NCBI GenBank assembly: GCA_019359175.1
Contig: JAHHHU010000019.1
Span: forward strand, 28,394 to 92,393
Direction of reading: 5' to 3'
Source of the DNA: Phormidium tanganyikae FI6-MK23
GTDB taxonomy: Bacteria > Cyanobacteriota > Cyanobacteriia > Leptolyngbyales > Leptolyngbyaceae
DNA: 64,000 bases
Part shown: in pieces, positions 24,115-33,168 of the stretch
Layout of the letters: each line of letters opens with the position of its first letter
Numbering within the stretch: position 1 is the first letter of the stretch
Notes under the pieces: model-generated
The model's database searches: none
What the model saw: the letters and a program-made list of their open reading frames with translations, nothing else
What the model was told of the DNA's origin: nothing
Program-made: the position numbers and the translations under genes

Positions 24115-26079
24115 CTAACTTTTCAAAGCATTCACCGCAGCTTTCACCAAATCGTAAAAAGGCGCTTGCGATACATCTACTTCTTGCATTGCTTGATTTA
24201 ACTTTCCAAGCGTTCCAGTTTTTTGTCCTTTTTGAATAATCAAAGTTTCGCCTTTCGTATTCCGAATTCGTAACTCTTTCGTTCCACTCTGGTCGAGCAA
24301 AGTACAGGTGTAAGGTCGATCGCTAAATACAAATTCGGTTTGATGACTCTGAGATTGCGGCAATCGCACCCCGATCACTTCAAGCTGGACAGAAACTTCG
24401 TTGTTCCACTCGTTCGACTTCAGGCGATAAGCGACATCTAAGGGACTAGGCAGCGGAAAATATTCGCCCCATCGCCACGCGATCGCGTTAATTTTCTCGG
24501 TTCCCGATCGCAGTACGAATTTGATGTGGCCCTTCCCGATGCGGCGTTGCTCATCAATCTGAACATTCGGAGTCCAAAAGACCGGATCGGGGTTTTCCAT
24601 GCCGCAGGGATGCAGGGCATCGAGTTGAGCATGAAGCGCGAGATCGAGTTGGGAAAGTTCGGCTTGGGCATCGATCGTCACGAGCGGTTTGAGATGTTCG
24701 GGCTTGAGCGATCGATGTGCAAAGGTTCGGAGTCTGGCTCGAATTTCATCTAAGCGATCGGCTTCAAACGAAAATCCGCCTGCTGCTTTGTGTCCTCCAT
24801 GTTTCAGCATCAAATCTTTGCAGAATTCTAAAGCATCAAACACATTGAATTCTGGAATGCTGCGGGCAGAACCGCGAATGTGAGTCTTTGCCTCGTCTTC
24901 ATAAGTTCCGATGAACACAGGCACACCGTATCGCTCAACCAATCGAGAAGCAACAATCCCGATCACGCCATGATGCCAATTTGGTTGGACTAACAATAAA
25001 ACGCGATCGTCTTTTGCGTCGAGCGGACTGTTTTCATACGCTTCGATCGCTTCTTGCCCGATCTGTTCACACAACTGCTGGCGGCGTTTATTCACTTGCT
25101 CACACTGCATGGCTCGCTCTAGTGCGACTCCATCATCATCGGTGATCAAGAGTTCAATCACGATTTGCGGATCAGCTAAACGCCCGATCGCATTAATTCT
25201 AGGACCGAGTCGAAACCCAATCGCTTCAGGTTTGAGGTTCTTTTCATTGCTCAACCCTGCAATCTGGATCAATGCCTGAATTCCTGCCAGTTTGGACTTG
25301 GGGAGTAGATGGAGTCCGCGTTTAACCCAGCGGCGATTTACTCCGGTAAGGGGAGCTAAATCTGCGATCGTGCCTAATGTGAAAAGCTCTAACAATGATT
25401 GTTGTAAGTCTCTCGTTTGTCCATAGCTCTGTGCCAGACAAACAGCCAGAACATAAGCAACTCCGACCCCTGCCATGCCGCGATAAGGGGATGTTTCTAC
25501 AATTAGCTTTGGATTGAGAATTGCATTAGCATTAGGAAGCGTGGGCGGTAAATCGTGGTGATCGGTGATGATGATTGTTAAACCGAGTTCTCTAGCGCGG
25601 GCGATCGGATCATGGGCGGCGATGCCGTTGTCCACTGTGAGAATGAGTCCGACTCCTTCTTCGTGAAATTCCTCAATGATGCGTCGATTGATGCCATATC
25701 CTTCGCTCATTCGGCTTGGAATTGCATAGTCAACTCTTGCCCCCAAATAGCGCAATGCCCGAAGCAACAATGCAGTACTGGTCATGCCATCCGCGTCGTA
25801 ATCGCCGCAAATCGCAATCCGAGTTTTATTGTTAATCGCGTTGATCAATAGTTCCAAGGTGATTGCTAGATCGGGAAAGTCTTCCAGCGGAGAAGGAAGC
25901 GACTGGCGTTCCGGATCGAGAAATTCCTGGATTGTTTCGAGTGAAGTAAATCCGCGATTGATCAGAATTTGGGTCAAAAGTGGCGATCGATGAGTGTCTG
26001 CGGCAAGCTGAATGGCGTGATCGGGCTGGGCGGGGTGGAGGTACCAACGTTGATCCGGAGTGCGCGATCGTTCAGACAT
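24115..26079 (-). CDS. recJ: Single-stranded-DNA-specific exonuclease RecJ
   Basis: A 654-residue DHH-family 5'-3' exonuclease for recombination and repair. Motifs: 'IAICGDYDADGMTSTALLLR' (motif I, about residue 90), 'LTVDNGIAAHDPI' and 'IIITDHHDLPPTLP' (DHH, about 165), with the DHHA1 part 'HIRGSARSIPEFNVFDAL' and 'HGGHKAAGGFSFEAD' near 420-445, followed by an OB fold. All catalytic motifs appear intact. Length is in the normal cyanobacterial range. It lies 12 bp after a glycosyltransferase gene on the same strand, which is probably positional rather than functional. Confidence 0.95.
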   Translation of the reverse strand: MSERSRTPDQRWYLHPAQPDHAIQLAADTHRSPLLTQILINRGFTSLETIQEFLDPERQSLPSPLEDFPDLAITLELLINAINNKTRIAICGDYDADGMTSTALLLRALRYLGARVDYAIPSRMSEGYGINRRIIEEFHEEGVGLILTVDNGIAAHDPIARARELGLTIIITDHHDLPPTLPNANAILNPKLIVETSPYRGMAGVGVAYVLAVCLAQSYGQTRDLQQSLLELFTLGTIADLAPLTGVNRRWVKRGLHLLPKSKLAGIQALIQIAGLSNEKNLKPEAIGFRLGPRINAIGRLADPQIVIELLITDDDGVALERAMQCEQVNKRRQQLCEQIGQEAIEAYENSPLDAKDDRVLLLVQPNWHHGVIGIVASRLVERYGVPVFIGTYEDEAKTHIRGSARSIPEFNVFDALEFCKDLMLKHGGHKAAGGFSFEADRLDEIRARLRTFAHRSLKPEHLKPLVTIDAQAELSQLDLALHAQLDALHPCGMENPDPVFWTPNVQIDEQRRIGKGHIKFVLRSGTEKINAIAWRWGEYFPLPSPLDVAYRLKSNEWNNEVSVQLEVIGVRLPQSQSHQTEFVFSDRPYTCTLLDQSGTKELRIRNTKGETLIIQKGQKTGTLGKLNQAMQEVDVSQAPFYDLVKAAVNALKS

Positions 26080-26091
26080 GGCAAGACAAAT

Positions 26092-27273
26092 CTAAGGAAT
26101 CGGAAACGATTGTACTCCTGAACGCTGCGATCGCGGGTCAAACTGTACGGTGTTCTTAACAGTTTCGGCAAAGCGTTGAGCCAGCAATGAATTAGTGTAA
26201 TGGTTCAAAACGGATTGTCGCCCAATGTCGGCATAGTGCGATCGCAGTTCTGGCTTTGAAATTAATTCGCTCAAGCGTTGAGAAAGCGCGATCGCGTTTC
26301 CTTCAGAAAAGACTAATCCGCCCTTAGTGGCATTGATCAAATGCGGAATTTCGCCTGAATCTGAACCGATCACAGGGGTTCCACAAGCCATCGCCTCAAT
26401 GATCACTCGTCCAAATTGTTCTTTCCAATTCGCGCGAGTTTCAGACGGCAACACTAAGATATCTAATGCAGAAAGATAGTTCGGAGTTTCGGTGAACGGA
26501 ACAAAACCGAGCTTTTGAATTCGATCGCTTAAGTTTAACTGTTGTGCGATCGCGTCGAATTCTGGCTCAAATTCTCCAGATCCAATCATGACCAATCGCC
26601 ACGGTAAATCTCGAATTTCGTTCAAAGCAAGCAGTAATGTTTTGAGTCCTTTTTGCTCGACCACGCGCCCAACGTAGCCGATCAATACTTCATTTTCTGC
26701 TGTGCCGAGTTCGTGTTTTAGAGCGTTCGATCGTGGATAGTAAATCGAGGGATCAATCCCAGACGGCATCAATACACTACGCCCGGTATATCCTTTTTCT
26801 CGCATCACCGCTTCAGCACTGTAAGACCCTGGAAACATCACATCGGTATGCTTCAAAATCCAGCGCTCCATCTGTCGGAATGGGATTGGATACCGTTTAA
26901 GAATGTTTTGCCAAGTAAAAAAGCTAATCGGTTTACGAATCGTGAAATAGTTTGCGAGATAAATTTGCAGTGTTACCAGTGCGTAAGGTTCTTGATGCAA
27001 ATAGATAAAATCGGGATTGATTTTACGCAGAAGATTGAGAAATAACGATCGATAATTATGCAATGGAATGCTGCCCGACTGCCAGACAGGAATGCTGATG
27101 AGTTCTCCCTTAAAGTCCTTCCAGCGTTCGATTTTGCGCTGATTGCCGTATTCGTCTTTCCAGTTTTCAGGCACAACGATCGTGAGTTCCCATCCCGTTT
27201 GTTGCTCAATTTCTGCATAAAACTGTTGAGCCACAGAAATTGTACAAGAGTGATTCACGATCAGGAGCTTCAT
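26092..27273 (-). CDS. Glycosyltransferase family 4
   Basis: A GT-B fold transferase of about 393 residues, started at 'MKLLIVNHSCTIS' (27273); a TTG four codons upstream is also in frame. The C-terminal nucleotide-sugar-binding domain shows 'LIGYVGRVVEQKGLKTLLLAL', 'RLVMIGSGEFEPEF', 'PSETRANWKEQFGRVIIEAMACGTPVIGSDSGEIPHLI', the typical E(x7)E of GT4. Acceptor and donor are unknown. It sits between a GT2 gene (21 bp upstream) and recJ, and the two glycosyltransferases probably act together on a surface polysaccharide or glycolipid. Confidence 0.9.
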   Translation of the reverse strand: MKLLIVNHSCTISVAQQFYAEIEQQTGWELTIVVPENWKDEYGNQRKIERWKDFKGELISIPVWQSGSIPLHNYRSLFLNLLRKINPDFIYLHQEPYALVTLQIYLANYFTIRKPISFFTWQNILKRYPIPFRQMERWILKHTDVMFPGSYSAEAVMREKGYTGRSVLMPSGIDPSIYYPRSNALKHELGTAENEVLIGYVGRVVEQKGLKTLLLALNEIRDLPWRLVMIGSGEFEPEFDAIAQQLNLSDRIQKLGFVPFTETPNYLSALDILVLPSETRANWKEQFGRVIIEAMACGTPVIGSDSGEIPHLINATKGGLVFSEGNAIALSQRLSELISKPELRSHYADIGRQSVLNHYTNSLLAQRFAETVKNTVQFDPRSQRSGVQSFPIP

Positions 27274-27294
27274 GGATTGCACCAAGTTAAAGAA

Positions 27295-28224
27295 TTAGTC
27301 CGCGAGTTGGTAAGCGGGTGCTTGCTTGATTTTGTGCCACTTGTAATATGTACTCCATTTCAGCGCCCGTCGATCGCGCCACAGCGCTGGAAAGTTTTGC
27401 CGAATTTCGCGAATGATCCAATCGGCTCCAAATTCGCTTTCGATGTTGTGCTGACGACAATAAGCGCGATGTTTGTAGCTATAGAGCAAAATTCTCACCG
27501 GAATACTAAATACCATCATGATCAATGGCTCATTGTAAATCGCAGCAAAGCATTTATTGCGGCAGCCATTTTTTAGCGCGACTAAGTTATTTCGCCCGAT
27601 CGGAGAGTGATAGTGAATGACTCGCGCATCGGGTAAATAGACTACGTAAAATCCTCGATCGAGCATTCGTTTACAAAGTTCTGGCTCTTCGTAATACGCT
27701 GCGAACATTTCGCGATATCCACCTAGTTCGACAAATAGTTCTCGCCGCAACACGCTTCCGTATCCAATGAACGTTGGTGTATAGCAACGGTACTCAGCCG
27801 GTGCAGGCTGCCCAGGCAACAATTTCCCAGTTTCGTCGCTCTGAGAAAGCGCGACCGCGCCCACATCGGAACTGGTCTTCAGCACCTCGATCGCAGTGTA
27901 AACGCTGTCTGCGCTCAACAGTTGAGCATCGTCATCCAAACAGAGCAAATAAGGTGCTTTGGCGCGTTCTGCGAGTTCGTTTCGGGTCGCAGGCACACCG
28001 CGATTTTTCTCATGCCGAAAGACTTGCAACTTATCGACTAGAGATCGATCAATGTCTTGCAGGACACGATCGACGATCGGCACATCAGACGCATCATCAA
28101 TCACGATGATCTCGAATTCGATCTGCTCTAGCAATGTCAGCGAATTGAGACAGCGGATCAGGTCGTCAGGACGGTTGCGAGTAGCAACACAAATTGAGAG
28201 AGTTGGAGATGTAGAATTTGTCAT
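27295..28224 (-). CDS. Glycosyltransferase family 2
   Basis: A 309-residue GT-A transferase. The N-terminal 'LSICVATRNRPDDLIRCLNSL' is the nucleotide-sugar-binding start, 'FEIIVIDDASDVP' and 'APYLLCLDDDAQLLS' provide the acidic metal-binding motifs, and 'AAYYEEPELCKRMLDRGFYVVYLPDARVIHYHSP' is the acceptor/His region of the family. No membrane helix is evident. It precedes the GT4 gene by 21 bp on the same strand. Substrate is not predictable. Confidence 0.92.
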   Translation of the reverse strand: MTNSTSPTLSICVATRNRPDDLIRCLNSLTLLEQIEFEIIVIDDASDVPIVDRVLQDIDRSLVDKLQVFRHEKNRGVPATRNELAERAKAPYLLCLDDDAQLLSADSVYTAIEVLKTSSDVGAVALSQSDETGKLLPGQPAPAEYRCYTPTFIGYGSVLRRELFVELGGYREMFAAYYEEPELCKRMLDRGFYVVYLPDARVIHYHSPIGRNNLVALKNGCRNKCFAAIYNEPLIMMVFSIPVRILLYSYKHRAYCRQHNIESEFGADWIIREIRQNFPALWRDRRALKWSTYYKWHKIKQAPAYQLAD

Positions 28225-28395
28225 CGTGCGATCGCTTCAACTCCTTAAAATTTGAAATTCTGAGCGCAATTTGTCATCTATCAAAAGGTAGGATGCCTCA
28301 CTTTGACTAAATCAAAATTTGATTGCATCAATTGAAAGATACGATCGCACTCCTCAAGCCCGTATACTAGGAAAGCAATTTACAATCGTTTACCC

Positions 28396-29034
28396 TTGGG
28401 CATCGATCTTCGCAGCTACGTTTATATCGATCGCTTACAGTCACAGCACGCCGCCTATCTGGGAACAGAATCGCTCGGATTTCTGCCGCTTCCCGGTGAC
28501 TCTTCGCTGTGGATTGAGATTTCGCCCGGTATCGAGATCAATCGCATCATGGATATTGCGCTCAAAGCGGCGGTGGTGCGTCCGGGTGTGCAAGTGGTCG
28601 AACGGTTGTACGGTCTGCTCGAAATTCACGCCAGCAATCAAGGTGAGGTGAATGCAGCAGGGCAGGCAATTCTTGCAGCGTTGGATGTGCGAAAACAGGA
28701 TTGTCTTCGACCGCGCGTCATTTCCAGTCAGATTATTCGCAATATCGATGCTCATCATACGCAGTTGATTAATCGAACTCGGCGCGGCAATATGATCTTG
28801 TCGGGACAAACGCTGTACGTCTTTGAGGTAGAACCTGCGGCATATGCAGCCCTCGCAGCGAATGAGGCAGAGAAAGCAGCATTGATTAATATTTTGCAAA
28901 TCTCAGCAGTTGGAAGCTTTGGGCGATTGTATTTGGGCGGCGAGGAACGTGACATTATTGCAGCATCGAGGGCAGTGGTCGAAACGATGGAAAATCTGCC
29001 AGGGCGAGAACAGTACAACGATCGTAAGGAGTAA
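28396..29034 (+). CDS. ccmP: Carboxysome shell trimer protein CcmP (tandem BMC domains)
   Basis: A 212-residue protein made of two bacterial-microcompartment domains, which form a pseudohexameric trimer with a large central pore in the beta-carboxysome shell. '[20 protein letters not shown]' starts domain 1, '[29 protein letters not shown]' the junction/domain 2, and '[26 protein letters not shown]' its core. Length and both halves match CcmP rather than CcmO. The apparent start is TTG at 28396 ('[10 protein letters not shown]', the expected N-terminus). It is away from a ccmKLMN cluster, which is usual for ccmP. A pentapeptide gene follows after 6 bp. Confidence 0.9.
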   Translation: MGIDLRSYVYIDRLQSQHAAYLGTESLGFLPLPGDSSLWIEISPGIEINRIMDIALKAAVVRPGVQVVERLYGLLEIHASNQGEVNAAGQAILAALDVRKQDCLRPRVISSQIIRNIDAHHTQLINRTRRGNMILSGQTLYVFEVEPAAYAALAANEAEKAALINILQISAVGSFGRLYLGGEERDIIAASRAVVETMENLPGREQYNDRKE

Positions 29035-29040
29035 GCGATC

Positions 29041-29802
29041 GTGGCGGTGATGACGCATTTGATGACGTTGCAACAGGGCGCGATCGTGTGGTCGGATTGG
29101 CGATCACGCTATCCGACGATTCAACCGGATCTGAGTGATGCGGATTTGAATGAAGTGGAGTTGCGCGGGGCGAATCTGCAAGGCACGGATTTTTGTCGAT
29201 CGAGTTTGAGTTGGGCTGTGTTAAACGAGTCGGATTTGAGCGCGGCAAAGTTCAATAAAGCAGTCCTGCACAAAGCTGAATTTATCCACGCGAAATTGCG
29301 AGAAGCACAGTTTGTAGATGCGAATTTGGTCGGGGCAGATTTTCGTAAAGCAAATCTGAACGATGCGAATTTCATCGGGGCGGATTTGAAAGGTGCGAAT
29401 TTTACCGATGCGGATTTGGTCGGGGCAAATTTGATTGGCACAGAGCTACGCGGAGCGATATTTAAGCGCTCGGATTTGACCCGCGCGGATTTACGTCGAT
29501 CGGATCTCAGCAATGCGCTTTTGATGCACGCGAATTTTGCCGATGCAAATTTAGCCGATGCGAATTTGGTGGATGCGGAATTGAGTGGGGCGCATTTTTA
29601 TCGATCGATTTTTCATAAGGCGAAGTTAAAATCGGCTCATTTTAGCGGTGCGTATTTGTTTGGAGCAGATTTTAGCGGTGCGGATTTGTCGGGCGCGGAT
29701 TTGTCTTGGGCGAATTTGGGGAAGGCGAATTTTGTCGGCGCGAATTTGTCGGGTACGAATTTGAGAGGCGCGAATTTAGCAGGGGCAATTTTGCCGCGCT
29801 GA
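29041..29802 (+). CDS. Pentapeptide repeat protein
   Basis: A 253-residue protein made mostly of A(D/N)LxX repeats from about residue 30 to the end, e.g. 'ANLVGADFRKANLNDANFIG' and 'ADFSGADLSGADLSWANLG', which fold as a right-handed quadrilateral beta helix. The first ~30 residues ('MTHLMTLQQGAIVWSDWRSRYP') are a distinct cap. GTG at 29041 has AAGGAG 9 bp upstream, inside the end of ccmP; an ATG at 29050 is the alternative. Tight spacing suggests cotranscription with ccmP. Molecular role unknown, as for most of the family. Confidence 0.9.
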   Translation: MAVMTHLMTLQQGAIVWSDWRSRYPTIQPDLSDADLNEVELRGANLQGTDFCRSSLSWAVLNESDLSAAKFNKAVLHKAEFIHAKLREAQFVDANLVGADFRKANLNDANFIGADLKGANFTDADLVGANLIGTELRGAIFKRSDLTRADLRRSDLSNALLMHANFADANLADANLVDAELSGAHFYRSIFHKAKLKSAHFSGAYLFGADFSGADLSGADLSWANLGKANFVGANLSGTNLRGANLAGAILPR

Positions 29803-29826
29803 TTTAGGCGGGAATGCGGAGTGATT

Positions 29827-29907
29827 CGCTTCGTTTCATTCGGCTTCAGCCCCTAAATCCCCCATTCTGGGGGATTTAGGGGGCTTTCCGAGTATGCAAT
29901 CGAAGCG
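29827..29907. repeat. MITE-like repeat, compact copy C
   Basis: The core GCCCCTAAATCCCCCATTC followed by TGGGGGATTTAGGGGGC (29849-29885) is a near-perfect palindrome sharing the arms of copies A and B. Outer arms CGCTTCG (29827) and CGAAGCG (29901) enclose it. The ~50-bp central part of copies A and B is missing. It lies just after the pentapeptide gene and may help end its transcript, though no T-run follows. Confidence 0.8.
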
Positions 29908-29940
29908 GAAGGTTTCATCGAACTTCTAAGCAACATCTCT

Positions 29941-31578
29941 CTAAATCTTCTGCTCTATGCGACCCACATCAGCAGAAATCGGCGTTCCCGTTCCCCGCAG
30001 CTTGTCGCGCAGCTCATTCGCCTGCAACATAGGCAACCTCAGCGTAAATGTCGCACCTTGCCCAACTCCCGGACTCGTCGCCTCGATCGAGCCTCCATGC
30101 AGTTCGACCAAATGCCGCACGATCGCTAAACCCAACCCTAAACCATTGTGAGATCGCGTTGTCGTACTGTCCGCTTGTCGGAAGCGATCGAACACATACG
30201 GCAAAAATTCTGGTTCAATGCCAATTCCCGTATCCATCACAGCGATCCGAATGGTTTTGTTATCTTCCGCCTGCAATTGAATCGTCACTTCTCCCGCTTC
30301 TGAAGTGAATTTCACGGCATTTGTAAGCAAGTTCCAAACAATCTGCTGAAGCCGGGTTGAATCGCCCCAGACATGACTAACATTCGGTTCAAACTCTGTG
30401 ATTAATCGAATCGATTTAGCTTCGATTTGAGGACGCACCGCATCGATCGCAGATTGAATCACCGCGATCGGTTGAATCGATCGATAGTTGAGGCGCAGTT
30501 TGCCGCGAATGATCTTCGACACATCGAGAATATCTTCGATCAGTTGCGATTGAGTTTCGGCATTTCGCTCGATCGTTTCTAAAGCGCGATCGACCATCTT
30601 TTTCTCATATTGCTTCGTCCGCAACAATCGCACCCAACCCAGCATCGAATTCAGCGGCGTTCTCAATTCGTGAGACAGAACCGCGAGAAATTCATCTTTC
30701 ATTCGATTCGTCGCTTCGGCTTCTTGGCGGGCTAACTGTTCTCGCATCACTTGAGCGCGAGTCACTTCAGCTTCCTTACGCTCGGTAATATCTTCGATCG
30801 TACCGACGTGCCCCAACGGTTCCCCAGACCGCGACAACATTGGACAGGAGCGAATATGCACCCACTGAACGCAATCGTTCTTCGTTTGAAACCGCAGCTC
30901 TTCGGAAAATTCTTCCCCATGTTCGAGGTAGACATTCCACTGAGAAAAAGCGCGATCGCGATCTTCGGGATGCACACACTGATGCCAACTCCGTTCCGAG
31001 ACCCGATCCGGGAGCACACCGCAAATCGCCTGAAATCGAGGATTGGTATAAGTGCAGCGTCCATCGGGATCAATCACAAAAATCCCGGACGGAGAAGAAG
31101 CGGAGAGCGATCGAAACTGTTCTTCGCTCCGTCGCAGTTCCGCATTCATCGCGGTGAGTTGTGCCGTGTGTTGCTTCACGGCTGCGGTTTTTTTGAACAA
31201 ATCGACAAACACTGCCACTTTGGAAACCAGAATCTCAGAGTTAATCGGTTTGATCAAGTAATCCACTGCGCCGAGAGAATAGCCTTTAAATACACCTTGT
31301 TCGCTAGCATCGAAAGCAGTGAGAAAAATGATTGGGGTATGCTGCGATCTCGTTCGACTCCGAATCAAGTCTGCTGTCTCAAATCCATCTATCCCCGGCA
31401 TCTGAACATCGAGCAGAATCACCGCAAAATCTCGATTGAGCAAGCACCGCAACGCTTCTTCTCCCGACGATGCCTGGACTAGATTCTCGCCGAGCTTACC
31501 TAAAACTGCCTCTAATGCCAGCAGGTTTTCGGGCTGGTCATCGACGAGAAGGATATTAACAGGAGTGTTCATCGACAT
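29941..31578 (-). CDS. Hybrid response regulator / sensor histidine kinase (REC-PAS-HisKA-HATPase)
   Basis: A 545-residue cytoplasmic signalling protein. An N-terminal receiver has 'NILLVDDQPENLLALEAVL', phosphoacceptor Asp in 'VILLDVQMPGIDGFE' and 'GAVDYLIKP'. A PAS/PAC module covers about 155-275 ('SSPSGIFVIDPDGRCTYTN', 'GTIEDITERKEAE'). The kinase core has the H-box 'LAVLSHELRTPLNSMLGW' (His near residue 303) and a complete ATPase with 'DTGIGIEPEFLPYVFDRFRQ' and 'GLGLGLAIVRHLVELHGGS'. No membrane segment is seen. It follows cheB by 32 bp, so signal flow may run among CheR, CheB and this kinase. Confidence 0.93.
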   Translation of the reverse strand: MSMNTPVNILLVDDQPENLLALEAVLGKLGENLVQASSGEEALRCLLNRDFAVILLDVQMPGIDGFETADLIRSRTRSQHTPIIFLTAFDASEQGVFKGYSLGAVDYLIKPINSEILVSKVAVFVDLFKKTAAVKQHTAQLTAMNAELRRSEEQFRSLSASSPSGIFVIDPDGRCTYTNPRFQAICGVLPDRVSERSWHQCVHPEDRDRAFSQWNVYLEHGEEFSEELRFQTKNDCVQWVHIRSCPMLSRSGEPLGHVGTIEDITERKEAEVTRAQVMREQLARQEAEATNRMKDEFLAVLSHELRTPLNSMLGWVRLLRTKQYEKKMVDRALETIERNAETQSQLIEDILDVSKIIRGKLRLNYRSIQPIAVIQSAIDAVRPQIEAKSIRLITEFEPNVSHVWGDSTRLQQIVWNLLTNAVKFTSEAGEVTIQLQAEDNKTIRIAVMDTGIGIEPEFLPYVFDRFRQADSTTTRSHNGLGLGLAIVRHLVELHGGSIEATSPGVGQGATFTLRLPMLQANELRDKLRGTGTPISADVGRIEQKI

Positions 31579-31610
31579 GGACGCGATCCTAAAAGGCTAA
31601 AAAGACTGAG

Positions 31611-32177
31611 CTAACACGGGGGACACAGAGTAACTAACAAGGGAGAAATCTGATCGATCGGTAAAACGCGATCGACAATGCTTTTAGAAATTGCAGCTTC
31701 GGGCATTGAGGCGCATTCGGCAGTGCGGGGATCTTGCACGATGGTGAAGCCGCCCCTCGCCTTAATCTTCGCCAATCCTTCCGCACCATCGCGGTTTGCT
31801 CCGGTTAAAACAACGCCGATCGTGCTGGATTGATAAACTTCTGCTGCCGATTCAAACAAAACATCGATCGACGGTTTTGCAAAGGCAACCGGAGGATCAA
31901 CCGAGAGCGAAAACTGCCCCGGCTCAACTAGCAAGTGATAGGCAGCGGGAGCTAGATAAACGCATCCAGGGCGAATGAGTTCTTTATCTTCGACATCCAA
32001 AATTGGCAAGCGGCTCTCCTGTTGTAGAGTTCGGCTAAGGGCTTCTCCAGAGCTACGATCTCGGTGCTGCACAATCGCGATCGCGGCTGGAAACCCCCCT
32101 GGTAATGCTTGTAACATAATTCTTAAGGCGGACAATCCCCCCAGCGATGTACCCACAACGACTAGCACAAATGGCAC
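31611..32177 (-). CDS. CheB-type methylesterase domain protein (no receiver)
   Basis: A 188-residue stand-alone CheB catalytic domain. The triad is visible: Ser in 'VVGTSLGGLSALRIML' (residue ~10), His in 'AIVQHRDRSSGEAL' (~37), Asp in 'GVVLTGANRDGAEGLAKIK' (~125). It lacks the N-terminal receiver of chemotaxis CheB. Its start ATG shares one base with the cheR stop, so the genes are coupled. No chemoreceptor or CheA/CheW gene is present nearby, which points to a non-classical role such as methylation-tuned kinase signalling. Confidence 0.92.
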   Translation of the reverse strand: MPFVLVVVGTSLGGLSALRIMLQALPGGFPAAIAIVQHRDRSSGEALSRTLQQESRLPILDVEDKELIRPGCVYLAPAAYHLLVEPGQFSLSVDPPVAFAKPSIDVLFESAAEVYQSSTIGVVLTGANRDGAEGLAKIKARGGFTIVQDPRTAECASMPEAAISKSIVDRVLPIDQISPLLVTLCPPC

Positions 32178-33007
32178 TAGCTCAACCTCCGATAGAGTTT
32201 CTCGGATTTTGAGAGTTCTTCATAGCGATCGCTTTTCGAGGTAAATCGCAGTGTCTCTTGCCGTCCCAGTGCCAAAATTCCGAACGGGCAAAGACTTTGA
32301 TAAAACAAGTCGTGAACGCGATCTTGAAGTGTTCGATCGAAGTAAATTAAAACGTTCCGACAAATAATCACGTTAAATTCAATAAATGATCCATCCGTCA
32401 CGAGATTATGTTGCGAAAATACGACGTTATCTCGCAACGACGATCGAAAAATTGCGTGTTCATAAGCTGCCGTGTAGTATTCGGAAAACGATTTTTGTCC
32501 TCCCGCTTTCAAATATTGCTGTGTGTATTCTTGCATTGACGAAAGTGAAAATATGCCGCTTCTTGCCGATTGCAAAACTTTTTCATTCGTGTCCGTTGCA
32601 TACAGGCGACAGCGATGATAAATTCCTTCTTCTTGCAATAGAATTGCCATTGAATAAACTTCTTCGCCAGTAGAACATCCAGCGTGCCAAATCCGAATAA
32701 ATGGATAAGTTTTTAGCGTTGGCAAAACTAAATTTCTAAACGTGAGATAAAAGCTCGGATCGCGAAACATTGAGGTAACGTTCACCGTTAAGCTCAGAAG
32801 TAATCGATCGAGACATTGACGATCGTGCAACACTCGATTTTGCAGTTCCGAAATCGTTTGAATCCCTTCGATTTGCATAAAATTTTGCACACGACGACTG
32901 CGCGAGGACGGTGCATAGTTCCGAAAATCGTAGCCGTAGTAGCGATAGATGCCTTCAAACAGCAATTGCGTTTCAATCGTTTCGAGGGTTGGGTGCAGTG
33001 CCAGCAT
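32177..33007 (-). CDS. CheR-type protein glutamate methyltransferase
   Basis: A 276-residue methyltransferase. The N-terminal all-helical domain has 'YYGYDFRNYAPSSRSRRVQNFM' and 'LLLSLTVNVTSMFRDPSFY' (the canonical N/S-T-x-F-R-D motif), and the SAM-binding domain 'IRIWHAGCSTGEEVYSMAILLQE' near residue 110, then 'FNVIICRNVLIYFD' near 218. All key motifs are intact. It precedes cheB with overlapping ATG/stop. Between it and the small upstream gene is a terminator, so cheR is likely first in its transcript. Confidence 0.93.
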   Translation of the reverse strand: MLALHPTLETIETQLLFEGIYRYYGYDFRNYAPSSRSRRVQNFMQIEGIQTISELQNRVLHDRQCLDRLLLSLTVNVTSMFRDPSFYLTFRNLVLPTLKTYPFIRIWHAGCSTGEEVYSMAILLQEEGIYHRCRLYATDTNEKVLQSARSGIFSLSSMQEYTQQYLKAGGQKSFSEYYTAAYEHAIFRSSLRDNVVFSQHNLVTDGSFIEFNVIICRNVLIYFDRTLQDRVHDLFYQSLCPFGILALGRQETLRFTSKSDRYEELSKSEKLYRRLS

Positions 33008-33108
33008 GATAGAAGCGCGATCGAGGTTATTCCCTTATTGCATGATTTCCTACAGGCTCGAATCCTCCTAGCGCCTCATTCGCCGCAGTGAACGACACAA
33101 CGAACATA

Positions 33109-33133
33109 AAAAATCAGGGCGTAATACCCTGAT
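33109..33133 (-). terminator. Intrinsic terminator of the 88-residue protein gene
   Basis: On the minus strand ATCAGGG-TATTAC-GCCCTGAT forms a stem followed by TTTTTTAT. It lies 36 bp after the small gene's stop and about 100 bp before cheR. Confidence 0.8.
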
Positions 33134-33168
33134 TAATGTGAAGCGTTTATCAACGGAAACCTAAAAAT

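Noticed and set aside
30751..31482. Open frame of 243 codons on the plus strand within the hybrid kinase gene
   Set aside because: It lies opposite an intact REC-PAS-HK gene and its translation has no family character.
33054..33075. CAGGCTCGAATCCTCC considered as a tRNA T-arm
   Set aside because: No acceptor, D or anticodon stem can be folded upstream within tRNA length.
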